DNA of 64,000 nucleotides from 66-474 sp035281745 (GCA_035281745.1 DATEDI010000017.1:10031-74030); one strand, 5' to 3'; positions 37,858-47,568 are shown, numbered from the stretch's first letter. Translations and numbers: made by a program. Notes: generated by a model from the letters alone, not told the origin.

Positions 37858-38910
37858 ATGAACGTGCCCGCCAGCCAACCAAGCCAGCACGCCAGCCTTC
37901 GTACCGAACCGTTCGTGGCAGCGGACGTGGGTGGAACGCACGCGCGGGTGGCGCTTTTGCGTGCGTCGTCGGGCGGTGGGCGCGAGATCGAGATTCTGGC
38001 CTATCGCAAGTTTGCGTGCGCAGACTATCAGGGCCTGCCGGAACTGGTGCGGACGTTCGTCGAACACGATGCGGCGCTGCCGGTGCGGCGCTGCGTGATT
38101 GCGTGCGCAGGACAGGCGGTCGGCGACAGCATCGTCAATGACAACCTGGCATGGCCGGTCAGCCTGTCGGCGTTGCGCGACGCGCTGGCCTTCGACGACG
38201 TGGCATTGCTCAATGATTTCGAAGCGCTTGGCTACGCGCTGGACGACGTGCGTGATACCGACAGCCTGCTGCTGTGTGGCCCGGAAACCCACGATGAAGG
38301 CCCGGCGCTGGTGGTCGGCCCCGGCACCGGGCTCGGTGCCGCCGTGCGGCTTTCGCCCATGCGGGTACTCAGCACCGAAGCCGGCCAGATCGATCTTGCA
38401 CCGGTCACCGCGCGCGAACGCGAAATGCTGGCGCATCTGGCGGCCGCCGATGGACACGTGCCGTACGAACGCATCCTTTCCGGTCCCGGCCTGTTGACGC
38501 TGTATGCCACCTTGCGCGCCTTGCGCGGGCAGTCGCCGGAACTCGTGCAACCCGAAGCCATCACCGCGGCCGCATGTGACGGCAGCGATGCCGACGCCGT
38601 CGAAACGGTGGACATCTTTTGCGCGTTGCTTGGCGGTTTCGTGGGCAATCTCGCCATGGCCTACATGGCCAAGGGCGGTGTGTACCTGGCCGGCGGGGTG
38701 CTGCCGGAAATAAGAGAGCTGCTGCAACGCAGCCGTTTCGTGGACCGGTTCCTCAGCAAGGGAGGCATGCGGGAATTCCTGTTGCGCGTGCCGGTGCGTT
38801 TGATCGAGCACGGCCGGCACGGGGTGCTGGGCGCGGCGCACTGGTATCTGGACAGGCGGTTGCACGGCGCTGCGTGTCGCAAGGTATCGGGCGACGGGAC
38901 GGCGGAATAA
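37858..38910 (+). CDS. Glucokinase-family sugar kinase, probable N-acetylglucosamine kinase
   Basis: ATP-dependent hexose kinase of the Glk (non-ROK) family, 350 residues. Markers are the phosphate loop VAADVGGTHARVALL near residue 20, CAGQAVGDSIVNDNLAWPVS, the catalytic-base region LLNDFEALGYAL, and VVGPGTGLGAAV. The nag context suggests that it phosphorylates GlcNAc after NagP uptake, since no other kinase is in the locus; glucose cannot be excluded. ATG 37858 was chosen because it follows the operator and promoter; GTG two codons later is possible. Confidence 0.85.
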   Translation: MNVPASQPSQHASLRTEPFVAADVGGTHARVALLRASSGGGREIEILAYRKFACADYQGLPELVRTFVEHDAALPVRRCVIACAGQAVGDSIVNDNLAWPVSLSALRDALAFDDVALLNDFEALGYALDDVRDTDSLLLCGPETHDEGPALVVGPGTGLGAAVRLSPMRVLSTEAGQIDLAPVTAREREMLAHLAAADGHVPYERILSGPGLLTLYATLRALRGQSPELVQPEAITAAACDGSDADAVETVDIFCALLGGFVGNLAMAYMAKGGVYLAGGVLPEIRELLQRSRFVDRFLSKGGMREFLLRVPVRLIEHGRHGVLGAAHWYLDRRLHGAACRKVSGDGTAE

Positions 38911-38929
38911 AAAAGTGTAGGACAACAGC

Positions 38930-38945
38930 GGGTGCCGCGGCACCC
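38930..38945. promoter_or_regulatory. 16-bp perfect palindrome before the TonB-dependent receptor
   Basis: GGGTGCCGCGGCACCC lies 20 bases after the glucokinase stop and 29 before the receptor ATG. No T run follows, so it is not a classical terminator. It could be a regulator site or an mRNA-stability hairpin that sets receptor level. Confidence 0.35.
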
Positions 38946-38974
38946 ATCACTTCGTGAGCGAGAGAGGGTACGTC

Positions 38975-41917
38975 ATGAAACTTCGCAAGAGCATGCTATC
39001 GGCGAGCATCGCTACGGCGCTGATGTTCGCGACCGCGGCGCAGGCGCAGAATGCCTCGCCCCAGGATCAAACCACATCCGACCAGCAGCAGAGTCAGGCG
39101 TCTGGACAGAATTCGCAGCCGGGCACCAAGGAAACGCCACAACAACTCGGAACCATCCAGGTGGTCGGCGTGCGCGCCGCCCAGGCGTTATCACTGGAAA
39201 CCAAGAAGGCATCGAATTCGCAGGTCGAGGTGGTATCCGCCATCGACATCGGCAAGCTGCCGGCCAAGAACGTGGCCGACACGATCGCCCAGTTGCCGGG
39301 CGTGAACATCGCCGATGCAGCCGGCGCGGAAGGCGGCTTCGATGAATCCGATCGCGCCAGCATCCGTGGTAGCGCGCCCTCGCTGACCCTGACCACGGTC
39401 AACGGTCATTCCATCGGATCGGGCGACTGGTTCGTCCTGGGTGGCGGCGGCACCCGCAGCGTCAGTTTCGCGATGCTGCCTTCGGAAGTCGTCAACCAGG
39501 TCGTGGTGCACATGACCCCGGAAGCCAAGCTGCTGGAAGGCGGCGCCGCCGGCACCATCGACATCATCACCCGCAAGCCACTGGATTTCAGCAAGCCGTT
39601 CTCGCTGGAGGCCAGCTTGGGCGGGGTTTATGCCGATCTTCCGAGCAAGACCGAGCCGCAGTTCAGCGGCCTGATCAACTGGAAGAATGATTCCAATACG
39701 TTCGGGGTAATGGTGCAGGCATTCTACGAAAGGCGTGCGCTGCAGCGTGAAGGCCAGGAGATCCTTGGCTATTCGTACATTCCGTCCGGCTCGGTCGCTG
39801 CGGGGTCCCTCGGCCTTGGCCCGGCGACTCCGGGCAGCGCCAGTACCGGCGTGTTCTATCCGAACCTTCCGGGCGCGGCGCTGTTCACGCAGACCCGCAA
39901 ACGCAAGGGTGGATCGATCGACCTGCAGTGGCGCGTGGCCGACAACTTCACCTTGAACCTCGACGCGTTCTATTCGCACCTCGACGCGACCGATTACAAC
40001 CGCAATTACATGCTGCGCACCCGCGACCAGCTTCCCAAGCAGGCTGTGACCGGCACCATCCAGGGCAACATCCTCACCAGCGCGAACCTGCCGGGCGACC
40101 CGACGATTTCGCAAGGCATCTACGACATGATCTCGCGTCCGGGCGAGAGTGAATCAAGCCAGTTCGTGACGCTGGATGCCGACTGGCAGGCCACCAACAA
40201 CCTCGGCTTCAAGTTCCAGGTTGGCACCACGCGCGGCACTGGCAACACGCCGACCCAGGACGTGATGGAGATGGATACCGGTTTTGGGTCGACCGCCAGC
40301 TATGCGATGAATGGGCTGGGCACGCCGCTCAACTGGAGCATGAGCGGCACCAACAACGCGTTCGATCCGGCTACCGCCGGACTGGACTGGATCTTCGGCG
40401 AACAGAACATCCACGTGGTGGACAAGGAACGCTGGTTCCAGGCCGACGGTACTTACGATTTCGACAATGCCGGTGCACTGTCCTCACTCGAGTTCGGCGT
40501 GCGTTATGCCAAGCACGACCACGACAGCCCGACGGATATCGCGCAGGGTCCGAACTTCGCCTCCGCCGTGGAGTTTGGTCTGCACAACCCGTCCATCTAT
40601 CCGCCGGCCGGTGGCAATTATCCGGGCAGCTTCGCGGGCGATCTCGGCGTGGGGCAGATGCCCGCCAACATCTGGTTCTGGACGCCCGACCAGCTCTCGC
40701 AATTGAATGCGTTGTACTCCAATCGGGTGGTAACGAACGATCCCGGCACCTCGCGCTTCTACCCGAACGGCATCTACAGCATGACGGAGAAGAACGGTGC
40801 GGCCTACATCCAGGCCAACTTCACCGGCGAACACTGGACCGCGAACGCGGGCCTGCGCTACGTCTCCACCGACGAGAACATCGGCTACACCAGTCCCGGC
40901 ATCCAGGAAACGAGCTACGCGCTCGGCTCACCGGCTTCCGCGTTCTACCCGGCCGGCTGGTACTGGAATTACTACAAGCACAATTACAACAAGGTACTGC
41001 CGAGCTTCAACCTGAAGTTCGACTTGAACTCCGACGGCAGCCTGCTGACGCGGTGGTCCGCATCGCAGACCTTGACGCGTCAGGATTACACCCAGCTGGC
41101 AGGGTTCCTGAACCTCAGCGATCCGCAGGTTGCCGGCGACATTGGCGGCGGCAGCGGATCCAATCCGCGGCTGAAGCCGATCCTCTCCACCAACTTCAGC
41201 GCGTCGCTGGAGTGGTATTTCGCCGAGCGCGGCCTGCTGTCGGGCAGCGTGTACCAGATGGACCTCAACAACTATTACGACTACGGAACAGTCACCCGTA
41301 CTTACCTCAACAACTACCTGACCAACAACGGCGCCGGCAACAATCCATCGCACTCGCAGATTTACAGCCAGTACCTGGTCAGCATTCCGGTGAACGTCAA
41401 TGGCACCCTCAAGGGGGTGACGCTGAACTACATCCAGCCGATCGGCAACAACTTCGGCGTGTCGTTCAACTACACCTATGCCACGGGTCACTCCTCGGGC
41501 GGAACCTACATGTACAACGCGGACGGTACGCTGGCCAACAACGCCGCCGCCGGAGACCGCCCGCTGTTCGGCACGTCCAAGAACACCATCAACGCTTCGG
41601 TGTTTTACGAAGACGCCCACTGGAATGCCCGCGTCAACTACACCTACCGTTCCAAGTTCTACGACGGCGTGATGTCCAGCACGGGCCAGATGGCGCTGTT
41701 GCCGTACTGGCAGTCCGGGCAGGGTTACCTGTCGTTGTCCGCGGGTTACAAGTTGAACGAGCACCTGAGCTTCACGTTCGACGCGATGAACCTCAACAAC
41801 CCGAAGCTGCGCTACTTCATCAATGGATCGCAGGCCGGCCTGGGCTTCACTACCGCGCCGGAAGCGTTCTACGTGAACGGTCGGCAGTACTACTTCACGG
41901 TGAACTACAAGCTCTGA
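38975..41917 (+). CDS. TonB-dependent outer membrane receptor for chito-oligosaccharides
   Basis: Outer-membrane active transporter powered by TonB-ExbBD. The 980-residue product has a signal peptide (LSASIATALMFATAAQAQ), then a plug domain with EVVSAIDIGKLPAKNVADTIAQLPGVNI and a large 22-strand barrel, ending QYYFTVNYKL. There is no N-terminal STN signalling domain. Size and the plug motif match the carbohydrate TonB receptors of Xanthomonadales. Position between the kinase and the GH9/GH20 genes suggests chitin oligomers as the ligand. A strong terminator follows 50 bases after the stop. Confidence 0.88.
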   Translation: MKLRKSMLSASIATALMFATAAQAQNASPQDQTTSDQQQSQASGQNSQPGTKETPQQLGTIQVVGVRAAQALSLETKKASNSQVEVVSAIDIGKLPAKNVADTIAQLPGVNIADAAGAEGGFDESDRASIRGSAPSLTLTTVNGHSIGSGDWFVLGGGGTRSVSFAMLPSEVVNQVVVHMTPEAKLLEGGAAGTIDIITRKPLDFSKPFSLEASLGGVYADLPSKTEPQFSGLINWKNDSNTFGVMVQAFYERRALQREGQEILGYSYIPSGSVAAGSLGLGPATPGSASTGVFYPNLPGAALFTQTRKRKGGSIDLQWRVADNFTLNLDAFYSHLDATDYNRNYMLRTRDQLPKQAVTGTIQGNILTSANLPGDPTISQGIYDMISRPGESESSQFVTLDADWQATNNLGFKFQVGTTRGTGNTPTQDVMEMDTGFGSTASYAMNGLGTPLNWSMSGTNNAFDPATAGLDWIFGEQNIHVVDKERWFQADGTYDFDNAGALSSLEFGVRYAKHDHDSPTDIAQGPNFASAVEFGLHNPSIYPPAGGNYPGSFAGDLGVGQMPANIWFWTPDQLSQLNALYSNRVVTNDPGTSRFYPNGIYSMTEKNGAAYIQANFTGEHWTANAGLRYVSTDENIGYTSPGIQETSYALGSPASAFYPAGWYWNYYKHNYNKVLPSFNLKFDLNSDGSLLTRWSASQTLTRQDYTQLAGFLNLSDPQVAGDIGGGSGSNPRLKPILSTNFSASLEWYFAERGLLSGSVYQMDLNNYYDYGTVTRTYLNNYLTNNGAGNNPSHSQIYSQYLVSIPVNVNGTLKGVTLNYIQPIGNNFGVSFNYTYATGHSSGGTYMYNADGTLANNAAAGDRPLFGTSKNTINASVFYEDAHWNARVNYTYRSKFYDGVMSSTGQMALLPYWQSGQGYLSLSAGYKLNEHLSFTFDAMNLNNPKLRYFINGSQAGLGFTTAPEAFYVNGRQYYFTVNYKL

Positions 41918-41966
41918 CAGCCCGACGAATGCGGTTCGAGCAACAGGAGAGTCGAGTCTCCAGCGT

Positions 41967-42002
41967 TGCGGGCCGGTTGGCATCCCGGCCCGCATTTTTT
42001 TT
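41967..42002 (+). terminator. Rho-independent terminator after the TonB-dependent receptor
   Basis: TGCGGGCCGG (41967-41976) pairs with CCGGCCCGCA (41985-41994) around an eight-base loop, followed by eight T residues. It separates the receptor transcript from the GH9 gene, which begins 56 bases later. Confidence 0.92.
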
Positions 42003-42057
42003 GATCGCGTCGAACGCACTCGGTTGCGGCGACGCCGGCAAGTCTGGAGGTGCACCC

Positions 42058-43908
42058 GTGCGCATGTTCCGGTGGATCCCTGTCGTCCTTGCACTTTCGC
42101 TGCCGTGGTGCACGGGTATCGCGGCGCAATCCGCCAAGGCTGAAAACGTTTCGCAACGGCCGCTGGTGCTCGTCGACCAGGTCGGCTACGACACCGCCGC
42201 ACCCAAGCATGCGATCGTGCAGGGCTCGGGCAGTGACGACTTCGCGCATTTCGAAGTGATCGACGTGCAGACCGGCAAGGCGGTGCTGCAGGGCACGCCG
42301 CAACCGGCGGGGCAGGTCGGCCACTGGAACGATTGGCATTACTGGACGGTCGATTTTTCCGCCGTGAAGAAGTCCGGCACCTACCGGGTGGATGTGAGCG
42401 GCGGCAACGATGTGTTTTCGTTTCCGTTCCGCATCGCCCATGACGTGCTGGAACGCTACACGCTTTCCAACGTCATCTATTACTTCAAGGGGCAACGCGT
42501 CACGGGTGACTTCGATCGCGCCGACGCGCACCTGAAGAATCCGGATCCGGTAGGTCCCGCGTACGTCGACCTTCGCGGCGGCTGGCTCGCGGCCACCGGC
42601 GATTACGGCGTGCATCTTGCCGAAGGCAATCACCAGGAGGTTTCGCTGGTGGCGTGGACGCTCATCGCCACCTTGCGCAATTTGGAGGCCGCGCACGACC
42701 AGAACTTCGCGCAATACGAAAGGCGCCTGGTCGACGAGGCGATCTACGGCGCAGATTTCCTGGTGCGCGCGCACGTGCCGCACGGTTCGTTCTACGAAAG
42801 CATCGGTGCGCCCGGCAAGGGCAAGCTGGCGAAAGACCGACTGATCAATCCGACCAACTATCGCCAGGTCATCAAGACCACGCCCGGCGGTGCGGGCTCG
42901 GCCGAGCAGGGCCAGGCCGAATGGCCGCGCGATTACCAGGCAAGCTTCCGCAACGGCGGCGGCATGGCGATTGCCGCGCTGGCAGCGGCGAGCACGCTGC
43001 CAGAACACGGCGAGTTTTCCAGTCGGCGCTACCTTGAAACCGCCGAGGACGCATTCCGCTATCTCGACCAGCACAATCGCGAACTGCTGAGCGACGCCAC
43101 GGAAGACATCGTCGATGACTATTGCGCACTGCTGGCGGCGACGGAACTGTACCGCGCGAGCCATGACGACACCTGGCGCAAGGCCGCGGACAAACGCGCG
43201 GACCAGCTGATCGCGCGCCTCGCCACGCACGGCAATCATCGCGACTACTGGCGCGCGGGCCAAGGAGCCGATCCGTTCTTCAATGCCACCGACGACGGAA
43301 TGCCGGTGGTGGCGCTGGCCGAATACGCCCCGGTCGCAACGCCGGCGCGCAAGGCCAAGGCGCGTGACGCGATCCGGCGCTCGATGGCATTCCAGTTGCG
43401 CATCACCTCCGGCACCAACAATCCGTTCGGTTACGCGCGCCAACTGGTGCGACTGAAAGACGGTACCATCGGGGCGAAGTTCTTCTTCCCGCACGGCGCG
43501 GCGGGAACGTGGTGGCAGGGCGAGGATGCGCGGCTTGCTTCGCTGGCCGCGGCGGCACGCGTTGCGGCGTCAATGTTCTCCGATGACGTGGCGTTCCAGT
43601 CGGAGCTGCAGGACTACGCATGGAACCAGTTGCACTGGATCCTGGGCCGCAATCCGTACGACACCAGCATGCTGATCGGCAGCGGGCACCGCAACATCCA
43701 GTACATGTTCTTCGATTCCTGGGAATACACCAACGCGCCCGGCGCGATCATCAACGGCATCACGTCAGGACTGGATGCGGAAGACGACGGCATTGCCTTC
43801 GATCTCGGTTACGCGCAAACCGGCAAGGATGACGACTGGCGCTGGGGCGAACAGTGGCTGCCGCACGGCGCGTGGTACATGTATGCCATCAGTTTGCCGC
43901 ATCGCTGA
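42058..43908 (+). CDS. GH9 family glycoside hydrolase, probable exo-beta-glucosaminidase-like
   Basis: The 616-residue product has a signal peptide (WIPVVLALSLPWCTGIAA), an N-terminal Ig-like CelD_N domain (LVLVDQVGYDTAAPKHAIV to ~125) and a GH9 catalytic domain. Late motifs are HWILGRNPYDTSMLIGSG and the general-acid region WRWGEQWLPHGAWYM. In the usual GGWxDAGDYGK motif only the second Asp is kept (GGWLAATGDYGV). GH9 enzymes in chitin loci include exo-glucosaminidases, which fits here better than cellulase. The GTG at 42058 has GGAGG seven bases upstream; ATG 42064 is the alternative. GH20 follows after 33 bases. Confidence 0.82.
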   Translation: MRMFRWIPVVLALSLPWCTGIAAQSAKAENVSQRPLVLVDQVGYDTAAPKHAIVQGSGSDDFAHFEVIDVQTGKAVLQGTPQPAGQVGHWNDWHYWTVDFSAVKKSGTYRVDVSGGNDVFSFPFRIAHDVLERYTLSNVIYYFKGQRVTGDFDRADAHLKNPDPVGPAYVDLRGGWLAATGDYGVHLAEGNHQEVSLVAWTLIATLRNLEAAHDQNFAQYERRLVDEAIYGADFLVRAHVPHGSFYESIGAPGKGKLAKDRLINPTNYRQVIKTTPGGAGSAEQGQAEWPRDYQASFRNGGGMAIAALAAASTLPEHGEFSSRRYLETAEDAFRYLDQHNRELLSDATEDIVDDYCALLAATELYRASHDDTWRKAADKRADQLIARLATHGNHRDYWRAGQGADPFFNATDDGMPVVALAEYAPVATPARKAKARDAIRRSMAFQLRITSGTNNPFGYARQLVRLKDGTIGAKFFFPHGAAGTWWQGEDARLASLAAAARVAASMFSDDVAFQSELQDYAWNQLHWILGRNPYDTSMLIGSGHRNIQYMFFDSWEYTNAPGAIINGITSGLDAEDDGIAFDLGYAQTGKDDDWRWGEQWLPHGAWYMYAISLPHR

Positions 43909-43941
43909 CCGCTTCGGTCCGAACCATCGGGAGAACCATTC

Positions 43942-46263
43942 ATGCGCATGATTCGCCTGCTGATCTTCGCCGCGACGCTCCCGGTTGTAATGGGCATCGC
44001 GAATGCCGCCGAGCCTGCGTCCGCCTGGTCGCTGCTGCCGCAGCCGGCCGAAATGCATCCGGCCGCGCACGGCGCGGTCACGGTGTCGGACGGCGACCGC
44101 GTGCTGGTGCAAGCCGAAGGCGATGCGCAGGCTCTTCCGGTCGCGCAGCGCTTTGCGGCGCTCGTCGCCACCACACGCGGTCTGCACCTGCGCATGCAAA
44201 CGAAAACGGACAAGCCATCGCCGGCCCCGATCGTGTTTCGGCTCGATCCGCATGCAGGTGTCGCGAATGACGGGGGCTATCGCATCGCGATCGGCGATGG
44301 AAAAATCGAGGTGACGGCGCGCACCACGCGCGGATTGTTTTATGGCGGCGTGACGGTTTGGCAGTTGCTGACGCCCGACGCCACGCGCAACACGCGGGCG
44401 CGCGTCGCGGATGGCAGCATCGTCGATCATCCGCGTTTCGCCTGGCGCGGGCTGATGCTGGATTCGGTGCGGCATTTCCAGAGCGTGGCCGACGTCAAGA
44501 AGCTGATCGACTGGATGTCGCTCCACAAATTGAACGTGCTGCACTGGCATCTCAGTGACGACCAAGGCTGGCGACTCGAGATTCCGAAATATCCCGAACT
44601 CACGAAGATCGGCGCCTGCCGCAAGGCGGTGGGGCCGGATGCGGCGTTGACAAGCGGACCGGACAAGCCGTACTGCGGCTTCTACACCGACGCCGAGGTG
44701 CGCGACATCGTGCACTATGCGGCGCAACGGTTCATCGAAGTGGTGCCGGAAATCGACATTCCCGGTCACTCGCAGGCGGCGATCGCGTCTTATCCATGGC
44801 TCGGCGTCACCGGCAGGCGGCCGGAGGTATCCACCGACTGGGGCATCAACACGTGGCTGCTGAAGCCCGATGCGCGCAGCGTGAAGTTCGTCGATGACGT
44901 GATGGATCACGTGATGGCGCTGTTCCCGTCGAAGTACATCCACATCGGTGGCGACGAGGCGGCCAAGGACCAATGGGAAGCGTCGCCCGAAGTACGCGCG
45001 CACATGAAGAAGCTGGGCCTCGCCAACATGGAACAGCTGCAGGGCTGGTTCACTACGCAGGTGGCGAACTATCTCCAGAAGCACGGGCGCGTTGCGGTGG
45101 GCTGGGACGAAATCCTGCACGGCAAGGTTCCGACGTCGGCGGTGGTCATGTCGTGGAATGCGCCCTCGGGCGCGGTGAAGGCACTGCAGGAAGGCCATGA
45201 CGTGGTGATGTCATCGTCGCCCACGCTGTACCTCGATCACTATCAATCCGACCTGCATGACGAACCACCCGGCCGGCCCGACGTGGAATCGCTGAAGGAC
45301 GTGTATGACTACGACCCGGTTCCGAGCGGTACGACCGCGGCCGAAGTCCAGCACATTCTTGGCGTGCAGGCGAACCTGTGGGCGGAATACATGCCGACCT
45401 TCGCGCGCGTGCAGCACGCGGTGTTTCCGCGCATCGCCGCACTTGCGGAAGTCGCGTGGTCGCCTGCGTCGGCGCACGATTGGGACGGGTTCCTGCAGCG
45501 CATGCCGGCGGAACTCGCGCGTTATAGCGCACTCGGCATCGAGTACGCCGACAGCGCGTTCGCGCCTGCGTTCGGGTTGAGCGCGGGGGAGAATGGAACC
45601 ATTGAAGTCGCGCTCTCGAACCAGACGAATTTCGGTAGGATCCGTTACACCACCGATGGCGCTGCGCCAGATGTTGGATCGACCGCCTATTCGAAGGCGC
45701 TGTCGTTCGCGGCAAGCAAATCCACCACGGTGCGCGCGGCGACGTTTGCATCGGACGGCTTCGAACTGGCCGCGCCGCGCACGCAGGTGGTCGATGCCGC
45801 GGCATTGCTTACCCGCAACAGCGACCAGCTCGACACCTGCGGCAAGCCGTTGATCGTGCTGCGGCTGGAAGACGATCGTCCGCTGGCCGGGCCGCGGCCG
45901 GTCTATCGCCTCGACATCGCCAACATGTGCTGGCGATGGAAAAACGCACCGCTCGATGGCGTCAAGAGCATCGCGCTGACGGTCGGCAACTTGCCCTGGA
46001 ACTTCGCGTTGTGGAAGGACGATGCGAGCGTGGTCACCCGGTCCAAACAAACACCGGCCGGTGAAATCCAGGTGCACCTCGATTCGTGCGCAGGTTCGCT
46101 GCTCGCAACGCTGCCGCTTGCAAAGGCCGCGCAAACAAAATTGCAGACGAAATTGACCGCGAATATCCCGGCGGCCACCGGCCATCACACATTGTGCGTG
46201 TTCGCCACCGGTGATCCGCGTGATGGCATGTGGGCGGTCGACAAGATCGAATTGCTCAAGTAG
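43942..46263 (+). CDS. GH20 beta-N-acetylhexosaminidase
   Basis: Releases terminal GlcNAc from chito-oligosaccharides by substrate-assisted catalysis. The 773-residue exported product (signal ending IANAAEP) has a GH20b-like N-terminal domain, the catalytic barrel with HWHLSDDQGWRLEI, EIDIPGHSQAAIASYP and the catalytic pair Asp338-Glu339 in HIGGDEAAK, then VGWDEILHG and MSWNAPSGA, followed by a C-terminal chitobiase-like domain and a beta-rich tail from ~640. It lies 33 bases after the GH9 gene and completes the periplasmic part of the GlcNAc pathway. Confidence 0.92.
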   Translation: MRMIRLLIFAATLPVVMGIANAAEPASAWSLLPQPAEMHPAAHGAVTVSDGDRVLVQAEGDAQALPVAQRFAALVATTRGLHLRMQTKTDKPSPAPIVFRLDPHAGVANDGGYRIAIGDGKIEVTARTTRGLFYGGVTVWQLLTPDATRNTRARVADGSIVDHPRFAWRGLMLDSVRHFQSVADVKKLIDWMSLHKLNVLHWHLSDDQGWRLEIPKYPELTKIGACRKAVGPDAALTSGPDKPYCGFYTDAEVRDIVHYAAQRFIEVVPEIDIPGHSQAAIASYPWLGVTGRRPEVSTDWGINTWLLKPDARSVKFVDDVMDHVMALFPSKYIHIGGDEAAKDQWEASPEVRAHMKKLGLANMEQLQGWFTTQVANYLQKHGRVAVGWDEILHGKVPTSAVVMSWNAPSGAVKALQEGHDVVMSSSPTLYLDHYQSDLHDEPPGRPDVESLKDVYDYDPVPSGTTAAEVQHILGVQANLWAEYMPTFARVQHAVFPRIAALAEVAWSPASAHDWDGFLQRMPAELARYSALGIEYADSAFAPAFGLSAGENGTIEVALSNQTNFGRIRYTTDGAAPDVGSTAYSKALSFAASKSTTVRAATFASDGFELAAPRTQVVDAAALLTRNSDQLDTCGKPLIVLRLEDDRPLAGPRPVYRLDIANMCWRWKNAPLDGVKSIALTVGNLPWNFALWKDDASVVTRSKQTPAGEIQVHLDSCAGSLLATLPLAKAAQTKLQTKLTANIPAATGHHTLCVFATGDPRDGMWAVDKIELLK

Positions 46264-46281
46264 CGCGACGCGCGCGGGTTG

Positions 46282-46340
46282 GGCTGAGCGTTGCGACGTC
46301 CGACATGGAACGGTCCTCGCGGTCGTCCAGACGCTCAGCC
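46282..46340. terminator. Long inverted repeat between convergent GH20 and kbl
   Basis: GGCTGAGCGT (46282-46291) and ACGCTCAGCC (46331-46340) are perfect inverted copies 39 bases apart; the right arm includes the last kbl codons. The long loop and weak T run make factor-independent termination uncertain. Confidence 0.4.
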
Positions 46341-47534
46341 TTTCAGCAGCCCCACATTGCGCCCGACCTTGGTAAATGCCGCAATCGCGCGATCCAGATG
46401 TTCGCGCGTGTGCGCCGCGCACATCTGGGTGCGGATGCGCGCCTTGCCTTCCGCGACCACCGGAAAGAAGAACCCGATCGCGTAGATGCCTTCGTCCAGC
46501 AGGCCAGCCGCCATCGCTTGCGCGAGCTTGGCGTCATGGGTCATCACCGGCACGATCGGGTGGTTGCCAGGTTTGATTTCAAAGCCGGCCTTGGTCATCG
46601 CCTCGCGGAAATATCGGGTGTTTTGCCCCAGCTTTTCGCGCAGGCTGACGGCCTCATCCAGCATCTTCAGCACTTCGATGGACGCCGCGACCAAGGAGGG
46701 CGGCAGCGAATTGGAGAACAGGTAAGGCCGCGAACGCTGCCGCAGCATGTCGATGATTTCGCGGCGCCCGGTGGTGAAGCCGCCCACCGCGCCGCCCAGC
46801 GCCTTGCCCAGCGTGCCGGTGAAGATGTCGATCTTGTCCATCACGCCGTGCACTTCGGCCGAGCCGCGCCCAGTCTTGCCGAGGAAGCCCGTCGCGTGGC
46901 ATTCGTCGATGTGCACCAGCGCGTTGTACTTCTTCGCGAGCGCGGTGATCTCGTCGAGCGGCGCGACCACGCCGTCCATCGAGAACACGCCGTCCGATGA
47001 AATCAGCTTGGTGCGCGCGTCGGCGGCGTCGGCGGCCTGCAACTGCTTTTCGAGATCGGCCACGTCGCCGTTGGCATAGCGATAGCGCTTGGCCTTGCAC
47101 AGGCGAATGCCGTCGATGATCGAGGCGTGGTTCAGCGCATCGGAAATGATCGCGTCGTTCTCGCCGAGCAGCGGTTCGAACAGCCCGCCGTTGGCATCGA
47201 AACAGGCAGCGTAAAGAATCGCGTCATCGGTACCGAAGAACTTCGCGATATCGTGTTCGAGTTGCTTGTGCAAATCCTGCGTGCCGCAGATGAAACGCAC
47301 GCTGGCCATGCCGAAGCCGTGCGTGTCCAGGGCCTGCTTGGCCGCTGCGATCAGGCGCGGATGGTCGGCCAAGCCAAGATAATTGTTGGCGCAGAAGTTC
47401 AGGACCTTGCGGCCGTCGGCCAGCGTGATCTCGGCCGACTGCGGCGAGGTGATGATGCGTTCGTCCTTGAACAAGCCCGAGTCGCGGATGGATTCGAGTT
47501 CTTCGTGAAGGCGTTCTTGCGCGGCGTAGGTCAT
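46335..47534 (-). CDS. kbl: Glycine C-acetyltransferase (2-amino-3-ketobutyrate CoA ligase)
   Basis: PLP enzyme that splits 2-amino-3-ketobutyrate with CoA into glycine and acetyl-CoA, the second step of threonine breakdown. The 399-residue product matches the family length: LNFCANNYLGLADHPRLI, CGTQDLHKQLE, NHASIIDGIRL, DECHATGFLG and the PLP-binding Lys244 in GTLGKALGGAVGG. The start MTYAAQERLHEEL fits homologues; the upstream open frame is repeat DNA. It follows tdh on the same strand but about 310 bases of repeats lie between them. Confidence 0.94.
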   Translation of the reverse strand: MTYAAQERLHEELESIRDSGLFKDERIITSPQSAEITLADGRKVLNFCANNYLGLADHPRLIAAAKQALDTHGFGMASVRFICGTQDLHKQLEHDIAKFFGTDDAILYAACFDANGGLFEPLLGENDAIISDALNHASIIDGIRLCKAKRYRYANGDVADLEKQLQAADAADARTKLISSDGVFSMDGVVAPLDEITALAKKYNALVHIDECHATGFLGKTGRGSAEVHGVMDKIDIFTGTLGKALGGAVGGFTTGRREIIDMLRQRSRPYLFSNSLPPSLVAASIEVLKMLDEAVSLREKLGQNTRYFREAMTKAGFEIKPGNHPIVPVMTHDAKLAQAMAAGLLDEGIYAIGFFFPVVAEGKARIRTQMCAAHTREHLDRAIAAFTKVGRNVGLLKG

Positions 47535-47568
47535 GGACAGTCCTGAGTGACGGATACTTGTGTCAGCC

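Noticed and set aside
38930..38945. Palindrome before the receptor as a NagR operator
   Set aside because: Its sequence does not resemble TGACAACGTTGTCA, so it was listed only as an unassigned palindrome.
41053..42057. Upstream extension of the GH9 reading frame
   Set aside because: It overlaps the receptor gene in another frame and crosses its terminator; signal peptide and GGAGG support the start at 42058.
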